Positions 11,841-20,653 of a stretch of DNA of 64,000 nt are shown in pieces. Under the pieces are notes generated by a model that was not told the origin of the DNA, did not search any database, and was given only the letters and a program-made list of their open reading frames with translations. The stretch is from NCBI GenBank assembly GCA_946902985.2, contig OX336397.1, forward strand, positions 190,530,813 to 190,594,812, in the 5' to 3' direction. The translations under genes and the position numbers were made by a program. The first letter of the stretch is position 1; every line of letters begins with the position of its first letter. The stretch is from Meconema thalassinum (Eukaryota; Arthropoda; Insecta; Orthoptera; Tettigoniidae).

Positions 11841-12330
11841 AATAGAGTGCGAGAGAGGATACTCCAGACTTGACGCAGCAGATACAGTTTAGTTAGCATG
11901 GTCTCGCTCCACGGTCTGTGTGATGTGAACGATAGGATACCGTAGGGCTCGTATCTGGTGTTGTTCTCAGATTAGCGGTAGGAATGAGTCCCACACTTGC
12001 TCTACCTTAGTTTTATGTTAGTGACATTCTCTCCCTGAGTTCCGACGTCAATCCATAACAAACAATAAACTTGTCTTTATTTACCACTATGCCAAACATT
12101 CAAAATGTTCTGACAAAGTTACCTTATTTATAGAGATTCAATTAACCATGGATCCGATGATGTCCGCTTGATGTATGAAATGTCTCACCCTCCCTGTTAA
12201 CGGGCAGCAACTCAAATGTAAGGCAGTAGCACAATAACCATCGTTCGCTGCTGACCAATAATATGCTTGCTCAATTTCTCCACGTGGAGTTCAGAGTCCG
12301 GTGTCCAGTGTTGCACAATCTCTTCCCGCA
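11841..12330. other. No recognisable gene
   Basis: Possibly further LINE debris upstream of the fragment at 11690-11840. No frame longer than about 60 codons and no clear motif. Confidence 0.35.
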
Positions 12331-13985
12331 GGGAATGTCGCCCAGCAAGCCAGAGCTTTGCTGGAGCGGGACCAGCGGCCAGCTACCCGGCGCGCGCACA
12401 CCTTCCACCAGCCAACCGAACTAGGGCCGCAGATTGCGCGCAGGGAATGTCGCCCAGCAAGCGAGAGCTTCGCTTGAGCGGGGCAGCGGCCATCTAGCCG
12501 GCGCGCGCACGCCTTCCACCAGCCAACCGAACTAGGGCCGCAGATTGCGCACAGGGAATGTCGCCCAGCAAGTCAGAGCTTTGCTGGAGCGGGACCAGCG
12601 GCCAGATACCAGGCGCGCGCACGCCTTCCACCAGCCAACCGAACTTGGTCCGCAGATTGCGCGCAGGGAATGTCCCCCAGCAAGCCAGTGCTTTGCTGGA
12701 GCGGGCCAGCGGCCAGCTACGCGGCGCGCGCATGCCTTCCACCAGACAACCGAACTAGGGCCGCAGATTGCGCGCAGGAAATGTTCCCCAGCAAGCCAGA
12801 GCTTTGCTGGAGTGGGCCAGCGGCCAGCTACCCGGCGCGCGCACGCCTTCCACCAGCCAACCGAACTAGGGACGCAGATTGCGCGCAGGGAATGTCGCCC
12901 AGCAAGCCAGAGCGTTGCTGGAGCGGGACCAGCGGCCAGCTACCCGACGCGCGCACACCATCCACCGGCCAACTGAACTAGGGCCTCAGATTGCGCGCAG
13001 GGAATGTCCCCCAGCAAGCCAGAGCTTTGATGGAGCGGGGCAGTGGCCAGCTACCCGGCGCGCGCACGCCTTCCACCTGCCAACCGAACTAGGGCCGCAG
13101 ATTGCGCGCAGGGAATGTCCCCCAGCAAGCCAGAGCTTTGCTGGAGCGGGCCAGCGGCCAGCTACCTGGCGCACGCACGCCTTCCACCAGCCAACCGAAC
13201 TAGGCCCGCACATTGCGCGCAGGGAATGTCCCCCAGCAAGCCAGAGCTTTGATGGAGCGGGGCAGCGGCCAGCTACCCGGTGCCCGCACGCCTTCCACCA
13301 GCCAACTGAACTAGGGCCGCAGATTGTACGCAGGGAATGTCGCCCAGCAAGCCAGAGCTTTGCTAGAGTGGGGCAGCGGCCAGCTACCCGGCGCGCTCAC
13401 GCCTTCCACCAGCCAACCGAACTAGGGCCGCAGATTGCGCGCAGGGAATGTCCCCCAGCAAGCCAGAGCTTTGCTGGAGCGGGCCAGCGGCCAGCTACCC
13501 GGCGCACGCACGCCTTCCACCAGCCAACCGAACTAGGCCCGCAGATTGCGCGCAGGGAATGTCCCCCAGCAAGCCAGAGCTTTGATGGAGCGGGGCAGCG
13601 GCCAGCTACCCGGTGCCCGCACGCCTTCCACCAGCCAACTGAACTAGGGCCGCAGATTGTACGCAGGGAATGTCGCCCAGCAAGCCAGAGCTTTGCTAGA
13701 GCGGGGCAGCGGCCAGCTACCCGGCGCGCGCACGCCTTCCACCAGCCAACCGAACTAGGGCCGCAGATTGCGCGCAGGGAATGTCCCCAAGCAAGCCAGA
13801 GCTTTGCTGGAGCGGGGCAGCGGCCAGCCCGGCGCGCGCACTCCTTCCACCAGCCAACCGAACTAGGGCCGCAGATTGTACGCAGGGAATGTCGCCCAGC
13901 AAGCCAGAGCTTTGCTGGAGCGGGGCAGCGGCCAGCTACCCGGCGCACGCACGCCTTCCACCAGCCAACCAAACTTAGGCCGCAG
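12331..13985. repeat. GC-rich ~110-bp tandem repeat, about 15 units
   Basis: Head-to-tail units of about 110-112 bp begin GGGAATGTCGCCCAGCAAGC and end with GCAGATTGCGCGCA. Unit starts are near 12331, 12443, 12553, 12666 and so on to about 13886. Units differ by point changes (CGCCC/CCCCC, GCGCGC/GTGCCC). Pairs of adjacent units with the same variants suggest block duplication. Long Arg/Pro/Ala-rich open frames across it are a by-product of composition. One inverted partial unit lies at 14697-14785, across the transposon remnant, so the array sits in the left arm of that element. Confidence 0.92.
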
Positions 13986-13989
13986 GCTC

Positions 13990-14695
13990 AAGGGTAAAAA
14001 CTGTAACAGAACACATTAAATAAATCATGATTAAAGAACTTACCTTTACACAGAAGATGCTGAAAATGTTCTCCTTCATCTGACAGACAGGCGTGTAAAT
14101 AAATTAGCGTTTATACGTTGTAATTCTTCTCCGTAATAAGGGATATCTGCTGCCTTATATTGTTCTCCAGCTCCTCTAGGAAATGGGGATTAGACCGATA
14201 CACTTTGTCTCTTAAGCTACCCCACAAATAAAAATCACACGGTGTTAAATCCGTCTTCGAGACGGCCACAATCCTCCACTGATCACACTGTTACCAAACA
14301 CAGCACTTATTGCGTCCAATGAATTTTGTGCAGTTTGCGCTGTTGCACCGTCTTGTTGGAAAAAAATACACTATTTCCCTGTCTGTTAACTGGACAAAGA
14401 AATTATTTAAAATAACCTGATCATATCGAGCAGAATTAATAGTTTCACGGAAAAAATGGGCCTATAATTCTTTTTGCGGTTACTGTGCACTACACACCGA
14501 TTCGTGGATCAGTCATAGGTTCACAAGTAACCTGTAACGATTGTTTTGTTAACTCTAATTTATTTACACGATACTACGCCTGTCTGTCAGCTGAAGGAGG
14601 ACATTTTCAGCACAGTCTGTGAAAAGGGAAGATCTATAATCATGATTTGCTGGTGAATTTAGCATTAATTTATGCACTTTGTTACGGTTTCTACC
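13990..14695 (-). mobile_element. Tc1/mariner-like element remnant with inverted arms
   Basis: Inverted arms at about 13990-14110 and 14551-14695 share, in opposite orientation, CTGACAGACAGGCGT, GTAAATAAATTAG, GCTGAAAATGT and AAATCATGATT. Between them the minus strand carries the C-terminal part of an IS630/Tc1/mariner transposase. Outside the arms lie the ~110-bp GC-rich units: about 15 on the left and one inverted on the right. The outer termini and target duplication are not defined. The element is a non-functional fossil, but its arms show unusual asymmetric repeat growth. Confidence 0.75.
14140..14520 (-). pseudogene. DDE transposase (Tc1/mariner superfamily) C-terminal half
   Basis: Minus-strand blocks in order: a PIFFRETINSARYDQV segment (about 14390-14460), FQQDGATAQTAQNSLDAIS (14302-14362), a GLWPSRR-like block, TPCDFYLWGSLRDKVYRSN (about 14188-14247) and HFLEELENNIRQQI (about 14147-14190). 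The QDGA and PCDF(Y)LWG motifs are diagnostic of IS630/Tc1/mariner DDE transposases. Frame changes near 14365 and a stop near 14250 separate the blocks. The N-terminal DNA-binding half is absent. Confidence 0.8.
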
Positions 14696-14696
14696 T

Positions 14697-14785
14697 GCAC
14701 GCAATCTGTGGCCCGAGTTCGGTTGGCTGGCGGAAGGTGTTCGCGCGCCTGGTACCTGGCCGCTGACCCCGCTTTAGCACTCTGC
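14697..14785 (-). repeat. Single inverted unit of the ~110-bp repeat
   Basis: CGCAATCTGTGGCCCGAGTT, GTTCGGTTGGCTGGCGGAAG and CTGGCCGCTGACCCCGCT are the reverse complement of one unit of the 12331-13985 array. It lies just outside the right arm of the transposon remnant, mirroring the array on the left. Confidence 0.85.
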
Positions 14786-14871
14786 ATAAAGTATCCAAAT
14801 CACATGCCTAATAGAATTGAACACTGAGAAAGGCATCCCCTATTTCATAACTGACGCTGTGGTGTTTCCAG

Positions 14872-15087
14872 GTGACCTCAAGGACCCACAGCTGATCCTG
14901 ACCAACGCCCTCTACTTCAAGGGCACGTGGAAACACCCGTTCAATGAGAGCGAGACGCGGGAGGAAGCCTTCTTGGACGAGGCCGGGCAGGTCATAGCCA
15001 GAGTGCCCACCATGAAGCAGACGGTTCCGTTCGTGTACGGCTACGTTCCGGAGGTCGAGTCGCATTATGCTGATCCTTCCTTACGAG
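14872..15087 (+). pseudogene. Serpin exon A (central region), with a 1-base frame break
   Basis: After the acceptor TTTCCAG (G at 14871) the reading gives DLKDPQLILTNALYFKGTWK, the conserved serpin core strand around the shutter, then a FLDEAGQVIARVPTMKQ block and GYVPEVES. At 15063-15069 an extra T (CATTATG) shifts the frame; the shifted frame continues MLILPYE up to the donor GAG|GTGCAT at 15088. Serpins are protease inhibitors acting outside or inside the cell. No signal peptide exon is seen upstream within the window; the mariner-like fossil lies immediately 5'. The frame break could be an assembly error, otherwise this is a pseudogene. Recognition as serpin is firm; the subtype is unknown. 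Confidence 0.8.
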
Positions 15088-16736
15088 GTGCATCCGTCAT
15101 GGCTTCACGGGACAGAGTCCATGTTTGTGGTGGATAATAACGAGATGTGTCCCACAGGGAGAACAGTTCTCCATGGTGCCATCACTGGTACACGGGACAG
15201 AGTCCATGCTTGGGGTGGATAATAACGAGATGTGTCCCACAGAGAGAACAGTTCTCCATGGTGACGTCACTGGTTCACAGGACAGAGTCCATGTTTGTGG
15301 TGGATAATAACGAGATGTTGTGTCCTACAGAGAGAACAGTTCTCCATGGTGACGTCACTGGTTCACTGGACAGAGTCTAAGTTTGTGGTGGATAATAACG
15401 AGATGTTGTGTCTCACAGAGAGAACAGTTCTCCATGGTGCCGTCACTGGTTCACGGGACAGAGTCTATGTTTGTGGTGGATAATAACGAGATGTTGTGTC
15501 CCACAGGGAGAGCAGTTCTCCATGGTGCCATCACTGGTTCACGGGACAGATTCCATGTTTGTGGTGGATAATAACGAGATGTTGTGTCTCACAGAGAGAA
15601 CAGTTCTCCATGGTGCCGTCACTGGTTCACAGGACAGATTCCATGTTTGTGGTGGATAATAACGAGATGTTGTGTCTCACAGAGAGAACAGTTCTCCATG
15701 GTGCCGTCACTGGTTCACAGGACAGATTCCATGTTTGTGGTGGATAATAACGAGATGTTGTGTCCTACAGAGAGAACAGTTCTCCATGGTGACGTCACTG
15801 GTTCACAGGACAGATTCCATGTTTGTGGTGGATAATAACGAGATGTTGTGTCTCACAGAGAGAACAGTTCTCCATGGTGCCGTCACTGGTTCACAGGACA
15901 GATTCCATGTTTGTGGTGGATAATAACGAGATGTTGTGTCTCACAGAGAACAGTTCTCCATGGTGCTGTCACTGGTTCACGGGACAGAGTCCATGTTTGT
16001 GGTGGACAATAACGAGTTGTTGTGTCTCACAGGGAGAACAGTTCTCCATGGTGCCGTCACTGGTTCACTGGACAGAGTCCTTGTTTGTGTTGGATAATAA
16101 CGAGATGTTGTGTCCCACAGGGAGAACAGTTCTCCATGGTGCCATCACTGGTTCACGGGACAGAGTCCACGTTTGTGGTGGATAATAACGAGATGTTGTG
16201 TCTCACAGGGAGAACAGTTCTCCATGGTGCCATCACTGGTTCACGGGACAGAGTCCATGTTTGTGGTGGATAATAACGAGATGTTGTGTCTCACAGGGAG
16301 AACAGTTCTCCATGGTGCCATCACAGGTTCACGGGACAGAGTCCATGTTTGTGGTGGACAATAACGAGATGTTGTGTCTCACAGGGAGAACAGGTCTCCA
16401 TGGTGCCATCACTGGTTCACGGGACAGAGTCCATGTTTGTGGTGGATAATAACGAGATGTTGTGTCCCACAGGGAGAGCAGTTCTCCATGGTGAAGTCAC
16501 TGGTTCACGGGACAGAGTCCATGTTTGTGGTGGATAATAACGAGATATTGTGTCCCACAGAGAGAGCAGTTCTCCATGGTGCCATCACTGGTTCACGGGA
16601 CAGAGTCCATGTTTGTGCTGGATAATAACGAGATGTTGTGTCTCACAGGGAGAACAGTTCTCCACGGTGCCATCACTGGTTCACGGGACAGAGTTCATGT
16701 TTGTGGTGGATAATAACGAGATGTTGTGTCTCACAG
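15088..16736 (+). other. Serpin intron (GT...AG, phase 0)
   Basis: Donor GAG|GTGCATCC at 15088 and acceptor TCTCACAG|GGAGAGCAG at 16736 join exon A to exon B in phase 0, giving LPYE followed by GEQFSMVVAMP, a natural serpin strand. Nearly the whole intron is the 88-bp minisatellite. Many alternative acceptors identical to the true one lie inside it. The splice is predicted from sequence only. Confidence 0.75.
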
Positions 16737-16765
16737 GGAGAGCAGTTCTCCATGGTGGTGGCCAT
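15100..16765 (+). repeat. 88-bp intronic minisatellite, about 19 units, each with a copied splice acceptor
   Basis: Units read (T/C)C(T/C)CACAG, then GGAGAACAGTTCTCCATGGTG, then CCATCACTGGTTCACGGGAC, AGAGTCCATGTTTGTGGTGG and ATAATAACGAGATGTTGTG. The period is 88 bp (for example 15408, 15496, 15584, 15672), with the first units a few bases shorter. The first part of each unit equals the 3' splice site and the first ~20 coding bases of exon B, so the array grew by tandem duplication over the intron/exon border. Because 88 is not a multiple of three, each unit shifts the frame, which explains the overlapping 60-120-codon frames here. Confidence 0.93.
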
Positions 16766-16940
16766 GCCGCAGAAGAAGGTGGCGCTGCTGCAGATGCTCG
16801 AGAGGATCATGCTAGTATCGCTGGGTGAAGTGCTCGCTCAGCTCCAACAGATGAAAGAAGACGCCATGGAGGATGTGAGAGTACATCTGCCGCGCTTCCT
16901 CGTCCAGTCCGACTTCATCCTCAACCATCCTCTTGCCAAC
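16737..16940 (+). CDS. Serpin exon B
   Basis: Exactly 68 codons from GGA at 16737 to AAC at 16940, followed by the donor GTGAGT. The translation runs GEQFSMVVAMPQKKVALLQM, then a helix-forming LGEVLAQLQQMKED segment, and ends VRVHLPRFLVQSDFILNHPL. The 'LPRF..QSDF.L...L' pattern is the serpin strand just before the region leading to the reactive loop. Phase 0 at both ends. The reactive-loop exon is not found before the LINE at 17281, and later sequence is transposons, so the gene may continue beyond the window or be broken. Confidence 0.82.
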
Positions 16941-16971
16941 GTGAGTGTTCCTTTTATTGTTATCGTAATAT

Positions 16972-17080
16972 AGTGCTTTTCAGTCGGTAAACACGATACT
17001 ACCCAATTGTGTTTCCCTACATTTCAGTGAGATTAACAAATTCACCTGAGTGACCAGTTTCGCACATCAAGCGAACCTCC
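16972..17080 (+). repeat. Dispersed repeat B, copy 1
   Basis: GTGCTTTTCAGTCGGT(A)AACACGAT..., GAGATTAACAAATTCACCT and GAGTGACCAGTTTCG recur at 28133-28235, 28655-28830 and, inverted, 29700-29836. This resembles the 3' end of one transposable-element family. Here it sits in the intron after serpin exon B. Confidence 0.6.
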
Positions 17081-17280
17081 TCAGAACCTTGACACTTTAG
17101 ACCATTAACCCTTTATAGGGCAGAATATTATTGCAGATCTTTTATTTGTATTTAGTTTAAGTGCTTTACCCTAATATTATTTATTATTAATTTCAATTTT
17201 GTTTAACATTTTAATGTTGTTAAAATTAAGATGAATGAGTGTTTGAATGGTATGGACTCCGTGTTGAGGAAATAATTCAT

Positions 17281-17960
17281 GATGAAAATTAATAAATTTA
17301 AAACAAAAATATTGGAATGCAGCCAAAATAAATCAGAAACCTCTATAGACATCAAATTGGCAGGTGAAAAGCTGAAGATTTCTGTTATTTAGGAAGAAAA
17401 ATAACCAGTGATGGACGAAGCAAAGAGGATATAAAAAGTAGGTTAGCTCAGGCAAGGAAAGTATTTCTACAAAAAAGGAATCTGTTGACTTCGATTATAG
17501 ATTTTGGTATTAGGAAGTCATTTTTGAAAGCCTTTGTCTGGAGCGTGGCGCTCTATGGAAGAGAAACTTGGACTATTGGTGCAGCAGAAAAGAGTGAGAA
17601 TTGAAGTGTTTGAAATGTGGTGTTACAGGAGAATGATGAAGATCAGATGGGTAGATAGGGTAACAAATAAAGAGGTATTAAGACGAGTGGGAGAGGAGAG
17701 ATGCTTCTGGCGACTGCTTATGAAGAGTTGCTAGGACACATACTAAGACAGCCAGGAATAACAAGCTTAGTTATGGAAGGAAGGGTCGACGACAAGAACT
17801 GTATGGGTAGACCAAGGTTAGAATATGTTAAGCAGATTGCCTCGGATGTAGGGTGTGGTAGCTATGTAGAGATGAAACGAGTAGCTCAGGACAGGGAGGC
17901 ATGGAGAGCTGCATCAAACCAGTCAAAAGACTGAAGACTCAAACAACAACAACAAAATTA
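17281..17960 (+). pseudogene. LINE reverse transcriptase C-terminal remnant
   Basis: Broken plus-strand frames give GEKLKISVI, ITSDGRSKEDIKSRLAQARK, WSVALYGRETWTIGAAEKS, FEMWCYRRMMKIRWVDRVTN, then GRPRLEYVKQIASDVGCGSY and AQDREAWRAASNQSKD. The order (late RT palm/thumb, a W-C-Y-R-R-M block, then a Gly-Arg-Pro-Arg linker and terminal Arg-Glu-Ala-Trp-Arg) is that of RTE/CR1-like insect LINEs. The frame ends at TGA 17932 and the element closes with an ACAACAACAACAAAA tail. Stops near 17391 and frame changes near 17600-17730 mark it as dead. Confidence 0.8.
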
Positions 17961-18136
17961 AGATTATAAAATAATAGAATTTTATTTTTTATGAGCTTAT
18001 TTATTTCTAATGATAATTTTATTAGCCCTACCATTTTTAAAACGTTATAATTGTAATTGTTTTATTAAACAATGTTTCATGAACTTTAGGTCAAGGAGAT
18101 AAAGAGATAATATTTGGTTTTCAGTGTTATTAACAC

Positions 18137-18356
18137 ATCTTCTTCTTCTTCTTCTTCATTTCCTGTTTCCAGTTCCCTGGGTCGGGTTGCGAATCAAGGA
18201 CCTCCACAGTTGTCAATCCCTCCACCATTCATTTTCTTCTTTCAATACTTCTTTTTCTTTTACTCCGCCTTTTTCTATGCTCTCCTTCACCGTATCTATC
18301 CACCTCTTTCTGAGCCTTCCTTGTGGTCTTCTTCCTGGTATTTTTTCCATAAATAT
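18137..18356 (-). pseudogene. LINE fragment, 5' flank of Gypsy-1
   Basis: Same sequence as 10870-11085, ending at CCATAAATAT. The continuation TTCTTTTTGGT is found only after Gypsy-1 at 25083. Its orientation is minus, and the two halves form a single LINE interrupted by the retrotransposon. Confidence 0.75.
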
Positions 18357-19163
18357 TGTTACGGCTGTGAATTTGTTTCATCGCTCGCCGCATGAGTCAC
18401 AACTGTCCCAGGGCTGGGCTGTGCTCTGCCTCAGTGTATTGCGTGCGCCTTATGCAAGAGGACTACTAGGACAAAGGGATGGTCCAGAATATTCGTGACC
18501 CAGCCAGCGATGGAAACCTCGAGAAGCCGTGAGCCCTGGATGGGTCTAGAAGCATTTATTGAGTCACCGGCCTGCTATATAAGAGCGACCTGTCAAGCAG
18601 TGAGTGTGTGTTTTTCGAGCTAGTGCGAACGTTTATCCTGAGTGACAGAAGTGTGGTGACGTGACTTGAGAAACTCCTAGTGAAGCTGATTCTCTTGACA
18701 GCGAGGGAGTGAGAAGCATAAAGGGAACTGCCTGTGTTTTGAGCGAGTGTGATTTCACTGAGCGACAGAGGTATTGTGGCGAAGTGCCGTGCGAGTTACG
18801 AAATCCAGTGACATTGTTCCCCAGCTCGTGGACAGCGAAGCAGCGTGTAGCAGGTTATCGTAAGTAACTGTAGTTTGTGTACATAAGGAAGAGGTGCAGG
18901 TAGTTTCTATCAAGGCCACTGGACTCATTAGGACGGGTTAACTTCTGTGGTTTGTTGACAAGTGAAAGGGGGCAAGAGCTCTCCTTAAGAAAGAGACTTG
19001 AGGAAACTGGAGTAAGGTTCTAATTGCTTGTATTTGCGGATGAGTAGTGTATCTTTCTGGCCGCAATAAAGTTATTTATTTCTTCAAAGGAACAATCTGT
19101 GTTGTGCTTCAACCCACCGTAATCCAGTTAACAAAAGTGTCACTAGGGGGGTGGCACGTAACA
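18357..19163 (+). repeat. Gypsy-1 5' LTR
   Basis: 807 bp, starting TGTTACGGCTGTGAATTTG and ending GGCACGTAACA. It carries TATATAA at 18576-18582 and AATAAA at 19065-19070. It differs from the 3' LTR mainly by a 20-bp stretch near 19087 that the 3' copy lacks, plus scattered substitutions. Confidence 0.93.
18576..18582 (+). promoter_or_regulatory. TATA box of the Gypsy-1 5' LTR
   Basis: TATATAA in the context CCTGCTATATAAGAGCG. The same box is kept in the 3' LTR (24511-24517) and in the Gypsy-2 LTR (30053-30059), which supports it as the U3 promoter. Confidence 0.6.
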
Positions 19164-19280
19164 ACTGGTGTCAGAAGCCGGATTACGAACTCAAACACAA
19201 GCACAACACCTGACCGTCCTGGTTTCAAAACCCGCGCAGGTCATTTTTTTAAATTTTCCTTTACAAGACAAACATCTAAA

Positions 19281-20653
19281 ATGGAAGCGCAATTTGCAGC
19301 ATTGCTAGGAAACTTAAGTGGCATGGAAGCCAAGATGGAAGACGGCCAGAAGAAGATGGAAGACGGCCAGAAGAAGTTAACCGAGGACCTAACTGCGAAA
19401 TTAGAGGACAGCCAGAGTAAGATGGAGCACAGCCAGGATAAGTTAGCAGAGGACCTAACCGACAAATTTCAGGATGGCCAGAAAACTCTGGAAGAGTGTC
19501 TGCTGACGAAATTAGAGGAAAGCCAAAGGAAATTAGAACAGGGTCTGCGTGAGGAAGTCACGGCAGTGGAAAAGAAGTTCGACGCCTTACGAGTGGAAGT
19601 TGCCAAGCTGCGCCAACGCCCGCTGATGGGGGTGGAGGAGAAATTCAACGCCTTACAAAAGGAAGTTGCCGAGCTGCGCCTACGCCCACTGACGGGGGTG
19701 GAAGAGAAATTCAACGCTTTACGAAAGGAAATTGCTGAGCTGAGCCAACGCCCGCCGACGGGGATGGAAGCGAGATTCAACGCTCTACAAGAGGAAGTTG
19801 CCGAGCTGCGCCAACGCCCGCCCACCGTTACACCGGGAATATCAGGAACGGGACATAGCAGAGTGACGCCCCCAACCTTCGACGCGGAAAGGTCCCGTGG
19901 AGCACTTACTTACGTCAGCTCGAGGCAGCCTGTTCCATAAATAACTGGAACAACACAGAAAAGGCTACAGCTCATATTGTAGGGCTGAGAGGTGACGCCC
20001 TTAACGTCCTTCAGGCCATCCCGACTGGATCCCAGGACTACGCTTCACTGATAGCCCATATGGAGTCCCGATATGGAGATAGCCATCTTCAGCAGGCCTA
20101 CCAGATGCAACTCCGGACCCGGGTACAGAAGAACGCGGAAACCCTGCAGGAGTTCGAGATGGACATCACACGCCTCGTAAGGCTCGCTTATCCAACAGCG
20201 CCGGCCGACTTTCTGGAACAGATTGCGACGCAGACCTTCACCGACGGGCTACGGGACTCGGACACTCAACAGGCACTGCGACTCGCGCGTAATAAGACCC
20301 TGGCAGATGCGCTGAGCCACGCACTTGAAATCGAGACGGCAAGACAGGCATCTAGAATGCACGCGCGGGTGCGTCAAGCGGACGTCGACGAACCAGCAAA
20401 AACCAACGAGACCAAGCCCCTGGCCGACGAATTGATGGAGGCGCTAAGCCGTTTCTTCGATAGTCGCGGCACTACCAGCAACGTCACAGCCGGAAGACAA
20501 CCGGAGAGGCGGCCCGGAAGAGGACTACCGACTTGCTAGGCCTGCGGTAAGAAAGGCCACTTGAGCAAGGACTGCGGTGATCGCCGCCGCCGAGGGTATC
20601 CGAAGGGAAATCAGTCGTCTGAAAACCGCGCGGCCCAGGGAAACGAGTATTAG
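19281..20653 (+). pseudogene. gag: Gypsy-1 Gag, broken
   Basis: Starts at ATG 19281 (MEAQFAALLGNL). The first ~190 residues are a charged coiled coil built from repeats such as KMEDGQKKMEDGQKK and copies of FNALQKEVAELR-type units. A 2-base insertion near 19884 (compare 31098 in Gypsy-2) breaks the frame. The capsid-like part follows in another frame (20060 onward: YQMQLRTRVQKNAETLQEFE). A CCHC zinc knuckle ACGKKGHLSKDC lies just after TAG 20537-20539, and the frame ends at TAG 20651-20653. Gag forms the particle shell and binds RNA. The pol frame is -1 relative to gag and overlaps its end, consistent with frameshift expression. Confidence 0.85.

Noticed and set aside
12267..13997. Long Arg/Pro/Ala-rich open frames (up to 372 codons) on both strands
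   Set aside because: They are read-through of the GC-rich 110-bp repeat in several frames at once, with no start context, domain or codon preference.
12331..16765. CRISPR-like regular arrays
   Set aside because: Whole units repeat without unique spacers, the unit is 88-112 bp, and the DNA is eukaryotic.
15125..16828. Series of overlapping 60-120-codon open frames
   Set aside because: They are translations of the 88-bp minisatellite in successive frames and stop at the same unit positions.
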